Shown here piece after piece: positions 15,604 to 22,941 of a stretch of DNA of 57,817 nucleotides. The stretch is from an uncultured Haliea sp. (GTDB lineage: Bacteria; Pseudomonadota; Gammaproteobacteria; Pseudomonadales; Halieaceae). Made by a program: the position numbers and the translations under genes. Each line of letters starts with the position of its first letter. Within the stretch, counting starts at the first letter, position 1. Location of the stretch: assembly GCA_947258585.1 (NCBI GenBank), contig CAMYIZ010000073.1, forward strand, positions 1 to 57,817. The letters run 5' to 3'. Under the pieces are notes generated by a model that made no database searches, was not told where the DNA came from, and saw only the letters and a list, made by a program, of their open reading frames with translations.

Positions 15604-16755
15604 ATGCGCCCATTAGCACAATTATTCGCTTATCCATTCCGCATATTTTTTGCTTCGGCAGCCGCGTGGGCAGTGCTCTCAGTATCGCTGTGGGCACTAC
15701 ACATGAATGGCGTGGTGTCTCTGCCTTTCGCCCATGCCTCGCTGACCTGGCACCGTCATGAAATGCTTTTCGGGTTTCTCAACCCTGCCATTGCCGGCTT
15801 CCTGCTGACTGCGGTCTGTGTATGGACAGGCACAGAGCGACTTCACGGCGCACCGCTGACGCTGTTGTGGCTGATTTGGCTGGGCGGCCGCGTCACCGCC
15901 ACCTTTGGAGGAGAGGGACTCGCGGGCTGGAGTATCGCGTTCGATCTTGCGTTTCTACCACTTGTTGCTCTCGACGCCGCTCGCCGCATAATCGGTGCCC
16001 GCCAGTGGCGACACCTGGTGTTGCTGCTTATTCTCTCTCTTCTCTGGCTGATGGAGATGGGGAGCCTGGTCGGGCAATCGCTCGCCTTTACCAATGGAGG
16101 TTTGGTTCTTGCCGGCGCCTTGATGCTTGTCGTTGGAGGACGTATCACACCCACCTTTTCGGCCTCCTGGCTGCGCACTCATGGGGGTAATGCGGAGAAG
16201 GTACGCTCCCTGCCTATTCTCGAGGGGGCCTTGTTGGTCAGCCTGCTTTTTCTTCTCGTCTCCACTCTGTTCGAGCATTACCTTATGGTGTCATTATTTG
16301 CCGTCGTTACGTCCGGACTGACACTGATCCGGCTCAGTCTGTGGCGGGGCTGGCTTGTCCGTGAGGAGCCGCTATTGTGGATACTACACCTGTCGCTGCT
16401 GTGGATTCCCATAGCCTTGCTGTTACTGGCGGGCCATCATGGCCTGGGATGGCCCGCGACTGGCTGGCAGCATGCTCTCGGCATCGGGGCCATGGGCGGG
16501 TTGATTCTCGGTGTCATGACCCGAGTCGCCCTGGGGCATACGGGGCGACCACTGCGACTATTGCCCGGCATGGTGACGGCCTACGGTCTGATACAAGTAG
16601 CCGTAGCGGCGCGACTGCTGACCGTCTTTGCAGTAATCCCCTGGCAGTGGGGGATTACTCTATCCAGCATCGCCTGGGTCGCCGCCTTCATTCTCTTTCT
16701 CTGGCGCTACCTGCCAGTGCTGTGGGGTCCCCGAGCCGACGGCAAGGCAGGCTAG
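15604..16755 (+). CDS. nnrS: NnrS family heme/copper membrane protein (first copy)
   Basis: The 383-residue protein has about twelve transmembrane helices. It matches NnrS in its start (LFAYPFRIFFASAAAWAVLSV), WHRHEMLFGF, VWTGTERLHGAP and GGRITPTFSASWL. Conserved His residues in WHRHEM bind heme or copper in the family. NnrS protects cells during NO stress, for example by preventing iron-dinitrosyl complexes. The ATG at 15604 is chosen because the NnrS pattern begins there; the frame is open upstream over the end of the PepSY gene. It closes the nirK operon. A second, divergent nnrS lies at 20582-21727. Confidence 0.88.
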   Translation: MRPLAQLFAYPFRIFFASAAAWAVLSVSLWALHMNGVVSLPFAHASLTWHRHEMLFGFLNPAIAGFLLTAVCVWTGTERLHGAPLTLLWLIWLGGRVTATFGGEGLAGWSIAFDLAFLPLVALDAARRIIGARQWRHLVLLLILSLLWLMEMGSLVGQSLAFTNGGLVLAGALMLVVGGRITPTFSASWLRTHGGNAEKVRSLPILEGALLVSLLFLLVSTLFEHYLMVSLFAVVTSGLTLIRLSLWRGWLVREEPLLWILHLSLLWIPIALLLLAGHHGLGWPATGWQHALGIGAMGGLILGVMTRVALGHTGRPLRLLPGMVTAYGLIQVAVAARLLTVFAVIPWQWGITLSSIAWVAAFILFLWRYLPVLWGPRADGKAG

Positions 16756-16757
16756 AT

Positions 16758-16888
16758 CCTGAATCGTTGGCTCGCTCCCGCTATCGACCACAGAACCAGA
16801 GGTCCTGCCATCGACAATGCAATCGACGCACCTGATACGCTACTCTCATTCCTGCGGTGTGTGCGATGCCCACCAGTTTGATAGTATC
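16758..16888. repeat. Diverged direct repeat, copy 1 (after nnrS)
   Basis: About 130 bp match 18380-18511 with clear similarity throughout, including the identical blocks CAGAACCAGAGGTCCTGCCAT and TACGCTACTCTCATTCCT. In copy 2 the left edge is the first codons of sdhB, so this copy contains a dead version of the sdhB start and its upstream region. It is read as the footprint of a duplication. Confidence 0.65.
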
Positions 16889-17020
16889 GACACCGCCAAC
16901 GCTTTTCTGGAGAATGGCTCTTAGTCGAGTACAAGCCATGATTCCGGTCAATGTGAGCAGCCACAATCAGCTTTGTAATGGAGCTGTGCGTCACCTACGA
17001 CACTTTCAAGGGCACTTCTC

Positions 17021-17560
17021 ATGCACGCACCTATGAAGCGATTGCGCCGGGACCACCGGAACCTGAACAGGCTCTTTGATATGCTTGAAGAGCAGGTGGC
17101 ACGCTACGACATGGATTCGACGATCGAACCTGACCTCCTGCTGATCCTGGATATCATTGCCTATCTGAACGACTATCCAAGAATCTATCATCATCCGCTG
17201 GAGGAAGAGGCAATCGCATTGATGGTTGAGCGGGATCTGGGCGACAAATCGGTCAACGATTTTATCCACGATCAGCATCAGAATCTGGAGCAGGCCACCG
17301 AACGTCTTTCGACTCTATTCAACATGATTGTCAATGATCAGCCTGTCCCCATAGAACAGACGCAGGAAGCTCTGGACAGCTACCTGGCAATGTCGCGCAA
17401 GCACTTGCAGACGGAGGAGGAAAGGCTGTTTCCCGTAATGGAGAAAGTACTCGGCGATGCCGAATGGGAGGTGGTGGTTTCGCGCCTACCCGAACGCCTG
17501 GATCCATTGTTGGCCGAAAGTCCCGATGATGCGTTTGTTGAGCTCAGGAGGAGAATGTAA
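17021..17560 (+). CDS. Hemerythrin HHE-domain protein
   Basis: The 179-residue cytoplasmic protein begins MKRLRRDHRNLNRLFDMLEEQ. It carries the ligand pattern of hemerythrin-like proteins: H in RRDHRNL, the block PRIYHHPLEEEAI, H in DQHQNLE, and H plus E in RKHLQTEEERLFP. It is the intact hemerythrin of the window, in contrast to the broken one at 549-862, and is of a different subfamily. Such proteins bind O2 or NO at a diiron centre or repair NO-damaged iron centres (YtfE-like). The gene is monocistronic and converges on sdhB with 61 bp between them. A role in NO stress fits the context. Confidence 0.8.
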   Translation: MHAPMKRLRRDHRNLNRLFDMLEEQVARYDMDSTIEPDLLLILDIIAYLNDYPRIYHHPLEEEAIALMVERDLGDKSVNDFIHDQHQNLEQATERLSTLFNMIVNDQPVPIEQTQEALDSYLAMSRKHLQTEEERLFPVMEKVLGDAEWEVVVSRLPERLDPLLAESPDDAFVELRRRM

Positions 17561-17621
17561 TTCGCATGGCTCTGAACACCTAGATCCGCAATCCCCCCTG
17601 TATTCAGGATGAAGTTGTGAG

Positions 17622-18389
17622 TCAGGTGCCTTCTCTAAGGAGGCGACGGCGAATACCGCTGATCGCCTGCATCGGATTGAGTCCTTTGGGGCAGACCTGG
17701 GCACAGTTCTCGATATCACGGCACCGAAAGACACTATAGTGATCATCCAGGGCCATCAGCCGCTCGGTTCCGGCGGTGTCCCGACTGTCCTCCAGAAAAC
17801 GCTGTGCTTGCAACAAGACCGCCGGGCCGAGGTACTTGTCTGGATTCCACCACCAGGACGGACAGCCGGAGGTGCAGCAACCACAGAGGATGCATTCGTA
17901 GAGCCCGTCGAGGCGGGCGCGCTCCTCGGGAGATTGAAGCCGCTCTGTCGCCGGTAGAGGCTCATCATTGATAAGCCAGGGTTTGATCTGACGATACTGA
18001 TCGAAGAAGTGCGTTTGATCCACGACAAGATCCCGTATTACCGGCATACCGGTCAGGGGTCGAATCACCAGCGATGCATCCGGTGCCTTCCTTACCGAGG
18101 CCACCCCACTGCCGTAATTACTTTTCTGCGCGACCCAGGTGCCCGCCAGTATATCCGACACCAGAGATACACAGGCCAGGGAATTCTGGCCATTGATATT
18201 CATACCATCGGAGCCGCAAACACCTTCGCGGCAAGAGCGGCGGTAGGTCAGGCTGGGATCGCGCTCCTTCAGGTGCTCCAGCACATCCAATACCATACGC
18301 TCCCGGAAACTGTCCTCCACCTGGAAGTTTTCCATCCGGGGCCCATTATCCGCCTCGGGGTTGTAACGGTAAATCTGTACCTGAATCAT
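17622..18389 (-). CDS. sdhB: Orphan succinate dehydrogenase iron-sulfur subunit
   Basis: The 255-residue protein has all three Fe-S cluster motifs of SdhB. The 2Fe-2S site has C53, C58, D61 and C73 (CREGVCGSDG, as in E. coli). The 4Fe-4S site is CILCGCCTSGC, and the 3Fe-4S/4Fe-4S C-terminal part is CRDIENCAQVCPKGLNP. No sdhA, sdhC or sdhD lies nearby. It is the last gene of a leftward set with the cupin and the unknown helical gene. A spare SdhB could replace a NO-damaged subunit or serve another oxidoreductase; both are guesses. A second copy of its start region exists at 16758-16888. Confidence 0.85.
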   Translation of the reverse strand: MIQVQIYRYNPEADNGPRMENFQVEDSFRERMVLDVLEHLKERDPSLTYRRSCREGVCGSDGMNINGQNSLACVSLVSDILAGTWVAQKSNYGSGVASVRKAPDASLVIRPLTGMPVIRDLVVDQTHFFDQYRQIKPWLINDEPLPATERLQSPEERARLDGLYECILCGCCTSGCPSWWWNPDKYLGPAVLLQAQRFLEDSRDTAGTERLMALDDHYSVFRCRDIENCAQVCPKGLNPMQAISGIRRRLLREGT

Positions 18390-18511
18390 TGGCCCGCTCC
18401 ATTATTGACCGCAGAACCAGAGGTCCTGCCATTGACAGTGCAAATGAGACACCCGCTACGCTACTCTCATTCCTTCCGTCTGCGCGGCGTCCACCCCTAT
18501 TAAAAAGTATC
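18380..18511. repeat. Diverged direct repeat, copy 2 (sdhB upstream region)
   Basis: This is the partner of 16758-16888. It covers the first three codons of sdhB and the whole gap up to the cupin stop. Any sdhB promoter must lie in it. Identity with copy 1 is high in the middle and fades at the right edge. Confidence 0.65.
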
Positions 18512-18875
18512 AGGGTGTGTGGCCGCTTACCGGGTCACCAGGATGCCTCGGGTGATAGATCGTGACCAGGACCGAAGCATTTTCAAGTGCCTTCAGGGCG
18601 TGAGGTTGTCCTCCATCCAGGTACAGCAGGTGGCCCGGAGCCAGTCGCTGGACCTTGTCCTGCCCGATACGGAAATCCACCAAGCCTTCCAAGCACTGTA
18701 CCGTGATCTCGCCGACCACGGCGTGATCACTGAACTCTTCCCCTTCGAGCAACACCACGCGGAACACTTGCAAGTGCTCTGAACGCAGCAGAGTTGTATT
18801 CTTGGAGTCGCGCAGGTCTTTACCCAGGGGGCGAACGTCTACTATCTCCCCAGGGGTCGCGTGGTGCAAGGCCAT
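18510..18875 (-). CDS. Small cupin protein
   Basis: The 121-residue single-domain protein follows the cupin pattern: LQVFRVVLLEGEEFSDHAVVGEITVQCLEGLVDFRIG, then LAPGHLLYLDGGQPHALKALENASVLVTI. Metal-ligand candidates are H in FSDHAV and H in QPHALKA; the first motif lacks the usual second His, so metal binding is uncertain. No signal peptide is present. It lies 12 bp after the unknown gene at 18888-19346 and 121 bp before sdhB, in the same direction. Cupins of this size occur in NO-stress and anaerobic regulons (sometimes as redox or heme sensors), but the role here is unknown. Confidence 0.75.
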   Translation of the reverse strand: MALHHATPGEIVDVRPLGKDLRDSKNTTLLRSEHLQVFRVVLLEGEEFSDHAVVGEITVQCLEGLVDFRIGQDKVQRLAPGHLLYLDGGQPHALKALENASVLVTIYHPRHPGDPVSGHTP

Positions 18876-18887
18876 AGTTTACTCCAA

Positions 18888-19346
18888 TCAGTACATTTCC
18901 AGTCGGCCGATATCACGCGCTTGAAGTCGCATCTCGGCGTCCTGATTCTTCATCAGTTCGTTAAACAGTTCTGTCTCGCTGGGAATCTGTGCCAGTTCCC
19001 CACGCATACGGTACATGTCCTTAAGCGTCTGATTGGCCGCCATGGCGTTCGCCAGAATGTCTCGCACATCGCGACAATCGACGCAATGTGGAATCCGGTC
19101 CAGCACACGAGGGTGCACAAAATCTGCGGTATCAATCAGCCAGATATCAAGCACTCCTGTCTTGTCATCTTCAAGGTACCTTTCAATGTTCTCCCGCATG
19201 CGCCGCTCTCGGTCGGCCAGAAAATCCAGCGCCATTTTCATACGCTCGTCGTCATGGTCATTACCCAATTGCGTATATCGGGCAGCCAGACTTGCATGGA
19301 AATCGCAAACCCATTGCAGCAACTCTTTTACCTGGCGAAAAGCCAT
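18888..19346 (-). CDS. Uncharacterised helical protein, NsrR-box associated
   Basis: The 152-residue protein starts MAFRQVKELLQWVCDFHASLAARY and is predicted to be almost all helix, with no signal peptide or membrane segment. Charged, heptad-like regions (RERRMRENIERYLEDDKTG, ELFNELMKNQDAEMRLQ) and a central HCVDCRDVRD with two close Cys are notable. Start 19346 is preferred; an upstream ATG at 19421 adds a Cys/Arg-rich stretch that crosses likely promoter DNA. I do not recognise a family. It is first in the leftward set with cupin and sdhB, 107 bp from an NsrR-type palindrome, so NO-induced expression is likely. Confidence 0.6.
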   Translation of the reverse strand: MAFRQVKELLQWVCDFHASLAARYTQLGNDHDDERMKMALDFLADRERRMRENIERYLEDDKTGVLDIWLIDTADFVHPRVLDRIPHCVDCRDVRDILANAMAANQTLKDMYRMRGELAQIPSETELFNELMKNQDAEMRLQARDIGRLEMY

Positions 19347-19453
19347 GAATAGTTTTTCTCCACATGAGAACGAATGCGCTTTGCATGAACGTACTCTTCT
19401 TTGCCGGAGGTCGCGAGCCATATTTTCACAAGGCTTTCAAAGCGCCCTGAGAT

Positions 19454-19474
19454 AGATGTATATTATATGCATCT
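19454..19474. promoter_or_regulatory. NsrR-type operator
   Basis: The 21-bp palindrome has arms AGATGTATAT and ATATGCATCT around a central T; 9 of 10 arm positions pair. The core ATGYAT-N5-ATGCAT is the NsrR consensus. It lies 107 bp from the leftward gene at 19346 and 180 bp from the rightward gene at 19655, so it could control both. The same core with the same spacing occurs at 21742-21764. Confidence 0.7.
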
Positions 19475-19654
19475 TAGGATGCCGTCCGCCACCCAAAGCA
19501 AAATCTGTGGAGCGCAGCCAGACCCGTCATCCACCATACCCGGCCGCATTGGCATTACGCTTGGCGACGAGGATGCAACCCGTGGACGGAACTATCGAAC
19601 TTCGAGGGCTTTTTCCAATGGGAAGGGCCGGCACCACGACAAAAGGAGTCCAAC

Positions 19655-19972
19655 ATGAAACCGGTATCTACACCTCTGCTTTCGATGTTAGTCGCGGGTC
19701 TGCTGAGTCTGCCCGTAAACGCGCTTGCCGAATCCGATCGTACCGACAGCTGGCTGCCTACACTGCAGACGGATACCCCCGAGCAGGGCTTTGAGCTGGC
19801 GGTGAAGCTTTCCCGCATGGGTGTGAAGACTACCCAGCCGGGTATCGACGTTCTCAAGAAGGGCCGTGAGCAGTATGCAAAGGATCCGGATGCGCTAATG
19901 GATGCGTCCGAGGTAATCGCAGTTCACTTCAGCACCATTGCGGCGGCCAATGACTACTGGAAAGACGAATAG
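19655..19972 (+). CDS. Small secreted protein of unknown function, 105 aa
   Basis: The protein has a clear signal peptide (ending NALAES near residue 26), leaving about 80 mature residues with no Cys and no heme motif. The mature part is helical and acidic (TPEQGFELAVKLSRMGVKTT, ALMDASEVIAVHFSTIAAANDYWKDE). A strong AAGGAG lies 7 bases before the ATG. No family is recognised. It is a single gene between the NsrR-type palindrome at 19454 and the cytochrome c'-like gene, and so is a candidate periplasmic NO-stress factor. Confidence 0.7.
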   Translation: MKPVSTPLLSMLVAGLLSLPVNALAESDRTDSWLPTLQTDTPEQGFELAVKLSRMGVKTTQPGIDVLKKGREQYAKDPDALMDASEVIAVHFSTIAAANDYWKDE

Positions 19973-20026
19973 GTCCCGACCGATACTGTCTGCAGGGATA
20001 GCCGGGGATCTACGTCCCAGCAGCCC

Positions 20027-20491
20027 TCACTGTGTATCGAGCCCGCCGAAACGCTCGTAGACGTAGTGGCTGTGGCAAGTAACACAGGCCTGCGTCAGTT
20101 GCCCGAATATCTTCAGCTGAGCCGCGGTGTCTTTCCTGCCCCCGCTATCGGATAGCTGGGCAGCCAGCGCGTGGAATCCCTGATCCAGCTGCAAAAACCC
20201 CTCGGGAACAGCGTTCTTCAGGGCCTTGCGCCCTTCCGGGGTGATGGATTGCTGCAGAATGAAGCTGTCATGGATCGCTTTGCCCTGTTTCTCTACGACA
20301 TCGTGATCTCCACGAACAATGGCGCCATGGATGCTTTTCATGGCCGCATCAATTTGTACCATCTCCCTCTGCAGCAACGAGCGAACCTCAGGAGGCAACT
20401 CAGCGGTGACGTCTTGAGCTGATGCAGATTGGGACAGAAAGGTGAGGCACAGAGTGCCGAGGGCAAAAAGTCGCTTGTTGGTGAAAATCAT
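20027..20491 (-). CDS. Cytochrome c'-like monoheme protein
   Basis: The 154-residue protein has a signal peptide (MIFTNKRLFALGTLCLTFLSQSASA) and a helical body with one heme c motif, CVTCH, close to the C-terminus (ACVTCHSHYVYERFGG). This late motif in a four-helix protein is typical of class II cytochromes c, of which cytochrome c' binds NO. The start at 20491 has GGAGA 9 bases upstream; the longer frame from 20566 is unlikely. It is the second gene of an operon with nnrS copy 2, whose promoter carries an NsrR-type box. Trapping of NO in the periplasm is the likely job. Confidence 0.75.
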   Translation of the reverse strand: MIFTNKRLFALGTLCLTFLSQSASAQDVTAELPPEVRSLLQREMVQIDAAMKSIHGAIVRGDHDVVEKQGKAIHDSFILQQSITPEGRKALKNAVPEGFLQLDQGFHALAAQLSDSGGRKDTAAQLKIFGQLTQACVTCHSHYVYERFGGLDTQ

Positions 20492-20581
20492 GAGCTGTCT
20501 CCATTTACCTTTGTGAATCTGGAGGGTTGTAACACGCCGGCGAGGCATTCCCATTGGGGGTTTCAAGTGAAAGTACGATTT

Positions 20582-21727
20582 TTAAACAGTAGGCGTTTTT
20601 TCAGGCCCGGTAGTCGCCATCATTCTGGACTCCGGCAGATCAAGCAGCAAATGCGCGGCTAGCCAGACAAGCGCAACCGACCAGCCCGCAGCTGCCATCC
20701 AGAGCGCTTCGACTCGAATGCCCGTAATGGTGTCTGCTGCCAGCCGTGACAAGGTGGCCGTCGTCATCAACAGCATTATGCCAAGCATCAACACGGCCGG
20801 AGGCCGACGCTTCCACTGCCGCTGGTAATGCTGGCGAGCCATGACCACGGAAGCGAGAGTGCCCAACCCGCCCACGGTCACCAGGTGCAGCACCGTCCGC
20901 TGTCCCGATCCCTGCAGCAGGGCCGCCCCGAACACGGCCGAGCCCAGAGCCACCCAGCCGTAGCCGACACCGGCGGCCCAGAGGTCAGGGCGGCGGCACT
21001 GCCAAAGCCGCCAGCGCATGAGGCGAATCGCGGCTACCAAGCCTGCCGCGAGCATCAGGGCGCCGGACACGGCCCGGGTGAGAGGAAACGGCAGCGTTGC
21101 AACTGCCGCACCAAGGAGCAGCAACAACAATGCCTCGAGTCGCGGTTGCACCCTGGCATCAAGCTGCAGGCCGCGTTCGCGAAAGGCTCCGGCGGCGGCC
21201 GGGGCAATCAGGCGTCCGCCCATGAACAACATCAACGTGGCAAACAGCACGGTGCCCAGCTCAGCCAGCGGCATCCGGCCACCCGCAAGCCAAAGCAGCG
21301 GCAGTACGATGATCGCGCCAAGCAGCGGCATGACGGCTTGGTTGCGCCACTTGCGGGCGTGTCGGAAGCGGGGAATGACCAATGCACCCAGTATCAGCGC
21401 AAAGAGCGGACTCAACAGCTGACCGTGCAGAGACGATGGAAGAGCCACAGCGGCGACGCGAGCCGCCACCCAGAGCCCCGCCAGTGCTAGGAGCCAGCGC
21501 CGGGATAAGGGCCCCAACAGATAACCGCCGACCAGAGCCAGGGCGAAGCCGAAGAACATCTCCCGACCATGGCCGGCGCCCACCAGGCCCACTGGCCAAC
21601 GGCCGCCGGTCATAGCCAAGGCTGAAAGTGTTCCAGCCAACGCGCCATATAACGCTGCCAGCGGAAAAAAGATGCGGCTCGCATCAGTGCGAGCCGGAAT
21701 CTGGCTCTCCTGCGGTGGTGTGCGCAT
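20582..21727 (-). CDS. nnrS: NnrS family membrane protein (second copy)
   Basis: The 381-residue protein has about twelve membrane segments and NnrS signatures: FPLAALYGALAGTLSALAM, GHGREMFFGFALALVGGYLLGPL and MLFMGGRLIAPAAAGAFRERG. The His in GHGREM corresponds to WHRHEM of the first copy. The two NnrS copies differ strongly, so this is not a recent duplication. The gene begins 15 bp from the NsrR-type box at 21742-21764 and is followed after 90 bp by the cytochrome c'-like gene. Function in NO resistance is inferred from the family. Confidence 0.85.
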   Translation of the reverse strand: MRTPPQESQIPARTDASRIFFPLAALYGALAGTLSALAMTGGRWPVGLVGAGHGREMFFGFALALVGGYLLGPLSRRWLLALAGLWVAARVAAVALPSSLHGQLLSPLFALILGALVIPRFRHARKWRNQAVMPLLGAIIVLPLLWLAGGRMPLAELGTVLFATLMLFMGGRLIAPAAAGAFRERGLQLDARVQPRLEALLLLLLGAAVATLPFPLTRAVSGALMLAAGLVAAIRLMRWRLWQCRRPDLWAAGVGYGWVALGSAVFGAALLQGSGQRTVLHLVTVGGLGTLASVVMARQHYQRQWKRRPPAVLMLGIMLLMTTATLSRLAADTITGIRVEALWMAAAGWSVALVWLAAHLLLDLPESRMMATTGPEKTPTV

Positions 21728-21741
21728 TAGCGGGCCATTAT

Positions 21742-21764
21742 AAGATGCATGCTGTATGCATGTT
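21742..21764. promoter_or_regulatory. NsrR-type operator of nnrS copy 2
   Basis: A 23-bp palindrome contains ATGCAT-N5-ATGCAT with flanks AAG and GTT. It lies 15 bp upstream of the nnrS ATG, where NsrR bound in the absence of NO would block transcription. Core and spacing match the box at 19454. Confidence 0.75.
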
Positions 21765-22123
21765 ATAGCCGCCCCGCTTCATTGCATAGTTGCATTTCTA
21801 GATTTCGGCCAGCAATTGGCTAGCGTTGCCAAGCGTCGGCAAAGTCCCATTAAGAGGCTCAGCGTCGGCACGCAGGCGATTGCCCTGCGGGGTATAAGCA
21901 CGCACGGGGAGACCGCGATAACGGAGAGTCTGTCACCGCCAAGCGGGTTTGGTGGTTATCCTGAAACGGCTGCGGTTGAACTCGACGTAATCTGAATGTG
22001 GATTAAAAGCTTGTGACAGACCCGGTCAGGACGGCCGAGGCAGTCGTCGAGGACCTCCGGAAGCATCGTGAATGCCGGACAGCAGTTTCAATAGCCCACC
22101 GCGAGTGGATGGCGGTGCACTAA
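21765..22123. other. Intergenic region between nnrS and parD
   Basis: No gene is supported; the open frame at 21756-21995 overlaps the operator and has no recognised family. A CTGTCACCGCCAA block followed by a GGGTTT/TGGT stretch (near 21931-21957) recurs at about 23058-23090 on the far side of the parDE module and the tRNA remnant. The paired blocks may mark the edges of an inserted segment. Confidence 0.4.
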
Positions 22124-22141
22124 TGGTGTAATATTGCACCA
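22124..22141. promoter_or_regulatory. Palindromic operator upstream of parDE
   Basis: TGGTGTAAT-ATTGCACCA is an 18-bp inverted repeat with one mismatched pair, 23 bp before the parD ATG. Toxin-antitoxin operons are typically autorepressed by the antitoxin at such sites. Confidence 0.6.
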
Positions 22142-22164
22142 TATTCATTCTTGGTGGAGGCACC

Positions 22165-22404
22165 ATGCCCAGACAAAGTATTTCATTTACACCGCCCAAT
22201 GAGGAGTGGCTCAAGGCTCGGGTCGAGAGTCAGGAATACACGAGCAAAAGCGATGTTGTGAATGATCTAATCCGCAAAGCTCGGGAGATTGAAGCGATAC
22301 GTGCGAAATTGGTTCGGGCAGAGCAAAGTGGTTTCACCGGTCTCGGACAGGCGGGAATTCTCGCGGAGGCCAAGGAAGAAGCTCGGCGTAATGGCATCTT
22401 ATAG
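22165..22404 (+). CDS. parD: ParD-like antitoxin
   Basis: The 79-residue protein has a ribbon-helix-helix N-terminus (RQSISFTPPNEEWLKARVESQEYTSKSDVVNDLIRKARE) typical of ParD/CopG antitoxins, and an acidic helical tail (GQAGILAEAKEEARRNGIL) that would wrap the toxin. It overlaps the parE start by 14 bp. The palindrome at 22124-22141 is its likely binding site. It neutralises ParE and represses the operon. Confidence 0.88.
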   Translation: MPRQSISFTPPNEEWLKARVESQEYTSKSDVVNDLIRKAREIEAIRAKLVRAEQSGFTGLGQAGILAEAKEEARRNGIL

Positions 22405-22678
22405 GCTGACAGAAGATGCGAAAGCAGATCTGATCCGCATCTACCAACGTGGACTTCGAGAGTTTGGAGAGGGTCAAGCCGACGATTACTATGAAGCTTT
22501 TTTTGATCGATTCGAGTTGCTGGCGGAGCGGCCGTTATCCTACCCAGCCGTCGATGACATCAGGGTTGGGTACCGGCGCAGTGTCTGCGGCTCTGACAGC
22601 ATCTACTATCAAGTCCGGGGAGAAACCGTCGAAATCATGGCGATTATCGGTCAGCAGGACCTTGAGGGCTGGCTTTAA
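22391..22678 (+). CDS. parE: ParE-like toxin (RelE/ParE superfamily)
   Basis: The 95-residue protein begins MASYRLTEDAKADLIRIYQRGLREFG and ends in IYYQVRGETVEIMAIIGQQDLEGWL, the standard ParE/RelE fold, with VGYRRSVCGSDSIYYQV as the central sheet. ParE toxins inhibit DNA gyrase; RelE-like ones cut mRNA, and sequence alone does not decide which. The ATG at 22391 lies inside the end of parD, giving translational coupling. The module sits immediately left of a truncated tRNA-Lys gene and probably arrived with, or stabilised, an integrated element. Confidence 0.85.
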   Translation: MASYRLTEDAKADLIRIYQRGLREFGEGQADDYYEAFFDRFELLAERPLSYPAVDDIRVGYRRSVCGSDSIYYQVRGETVEIMAIIGQQDLEGWL

Positions 22679-22833
22679 CTGAGAAGCGGACAATGCAACC
22701 ACTGGTCAAACCGCGGATTTGGCCATCATCCAATAGTTCGCCACTGCCGGACTTTTGCCGGGATCAGTCGTGCTTCGTTGTGCATATCAGTGCAACTTGC
22801 AACGGGCGTCACCGATAAAAGATATATAAAATC

Positions 22834-22903
22834 AATCAGTTGGAAATCGGTTGGTCGACTTTTAACCAATTGGTCGCTGGTTCGAATCCAGCACGGCCCA
22901 CCA
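22834..22903 (+). pseudogene. tRNA-Lys(TTT) 3' remnant (integration scar)
   Basis: From 22859 on, the sequence is an intact tRNA-Lys 3' half: anticodon loop CTTTTAA, CCAATTGGTCG, T-arm GCTGGTTCGAATCCAGC, acceptor ACGGCCC, discriminator A and encoded CCA (22901-22903). Upstream, only D-arm pieces (TCAGTTGG, CGGTTGG) survive, with an extra TCGA before the anticodon loop. The 5' acceptor strand, expected GGGCCGT, is replaced by AT-rich DNA. It is not a functional tRNA. Integrases commonly recombine within tRNA 3' ends and leave such copies. Confidence 0.75.
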
Positions 22904-22911
22904 TATCATCG

Positions 22912-22941
22912 AAAAATGCCACCCCAAAAGGGTGGCATTTT
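22912..22941. terminator. Bidirectional intrinsic terminator after tRNA remnant
   Basis: ATGCCACCC (22916-22924) and GGGTGGCAT (22930-22938) form a perfect 9-bp stem with loop CAAAA. An A-run precedes it and T bases follow, so it can act on both strands. It lies 8 bp after the tRNA CCA, as the terminator of the original tRNA gene would. Confidence 0.8.

Noticed and set aside
16875-16890. TTGATAGTATCGA as an FNR site
   Set aside because: Only three bases separate the half-sites and the second is mismatched. It lies inside a decayed repeat copy.
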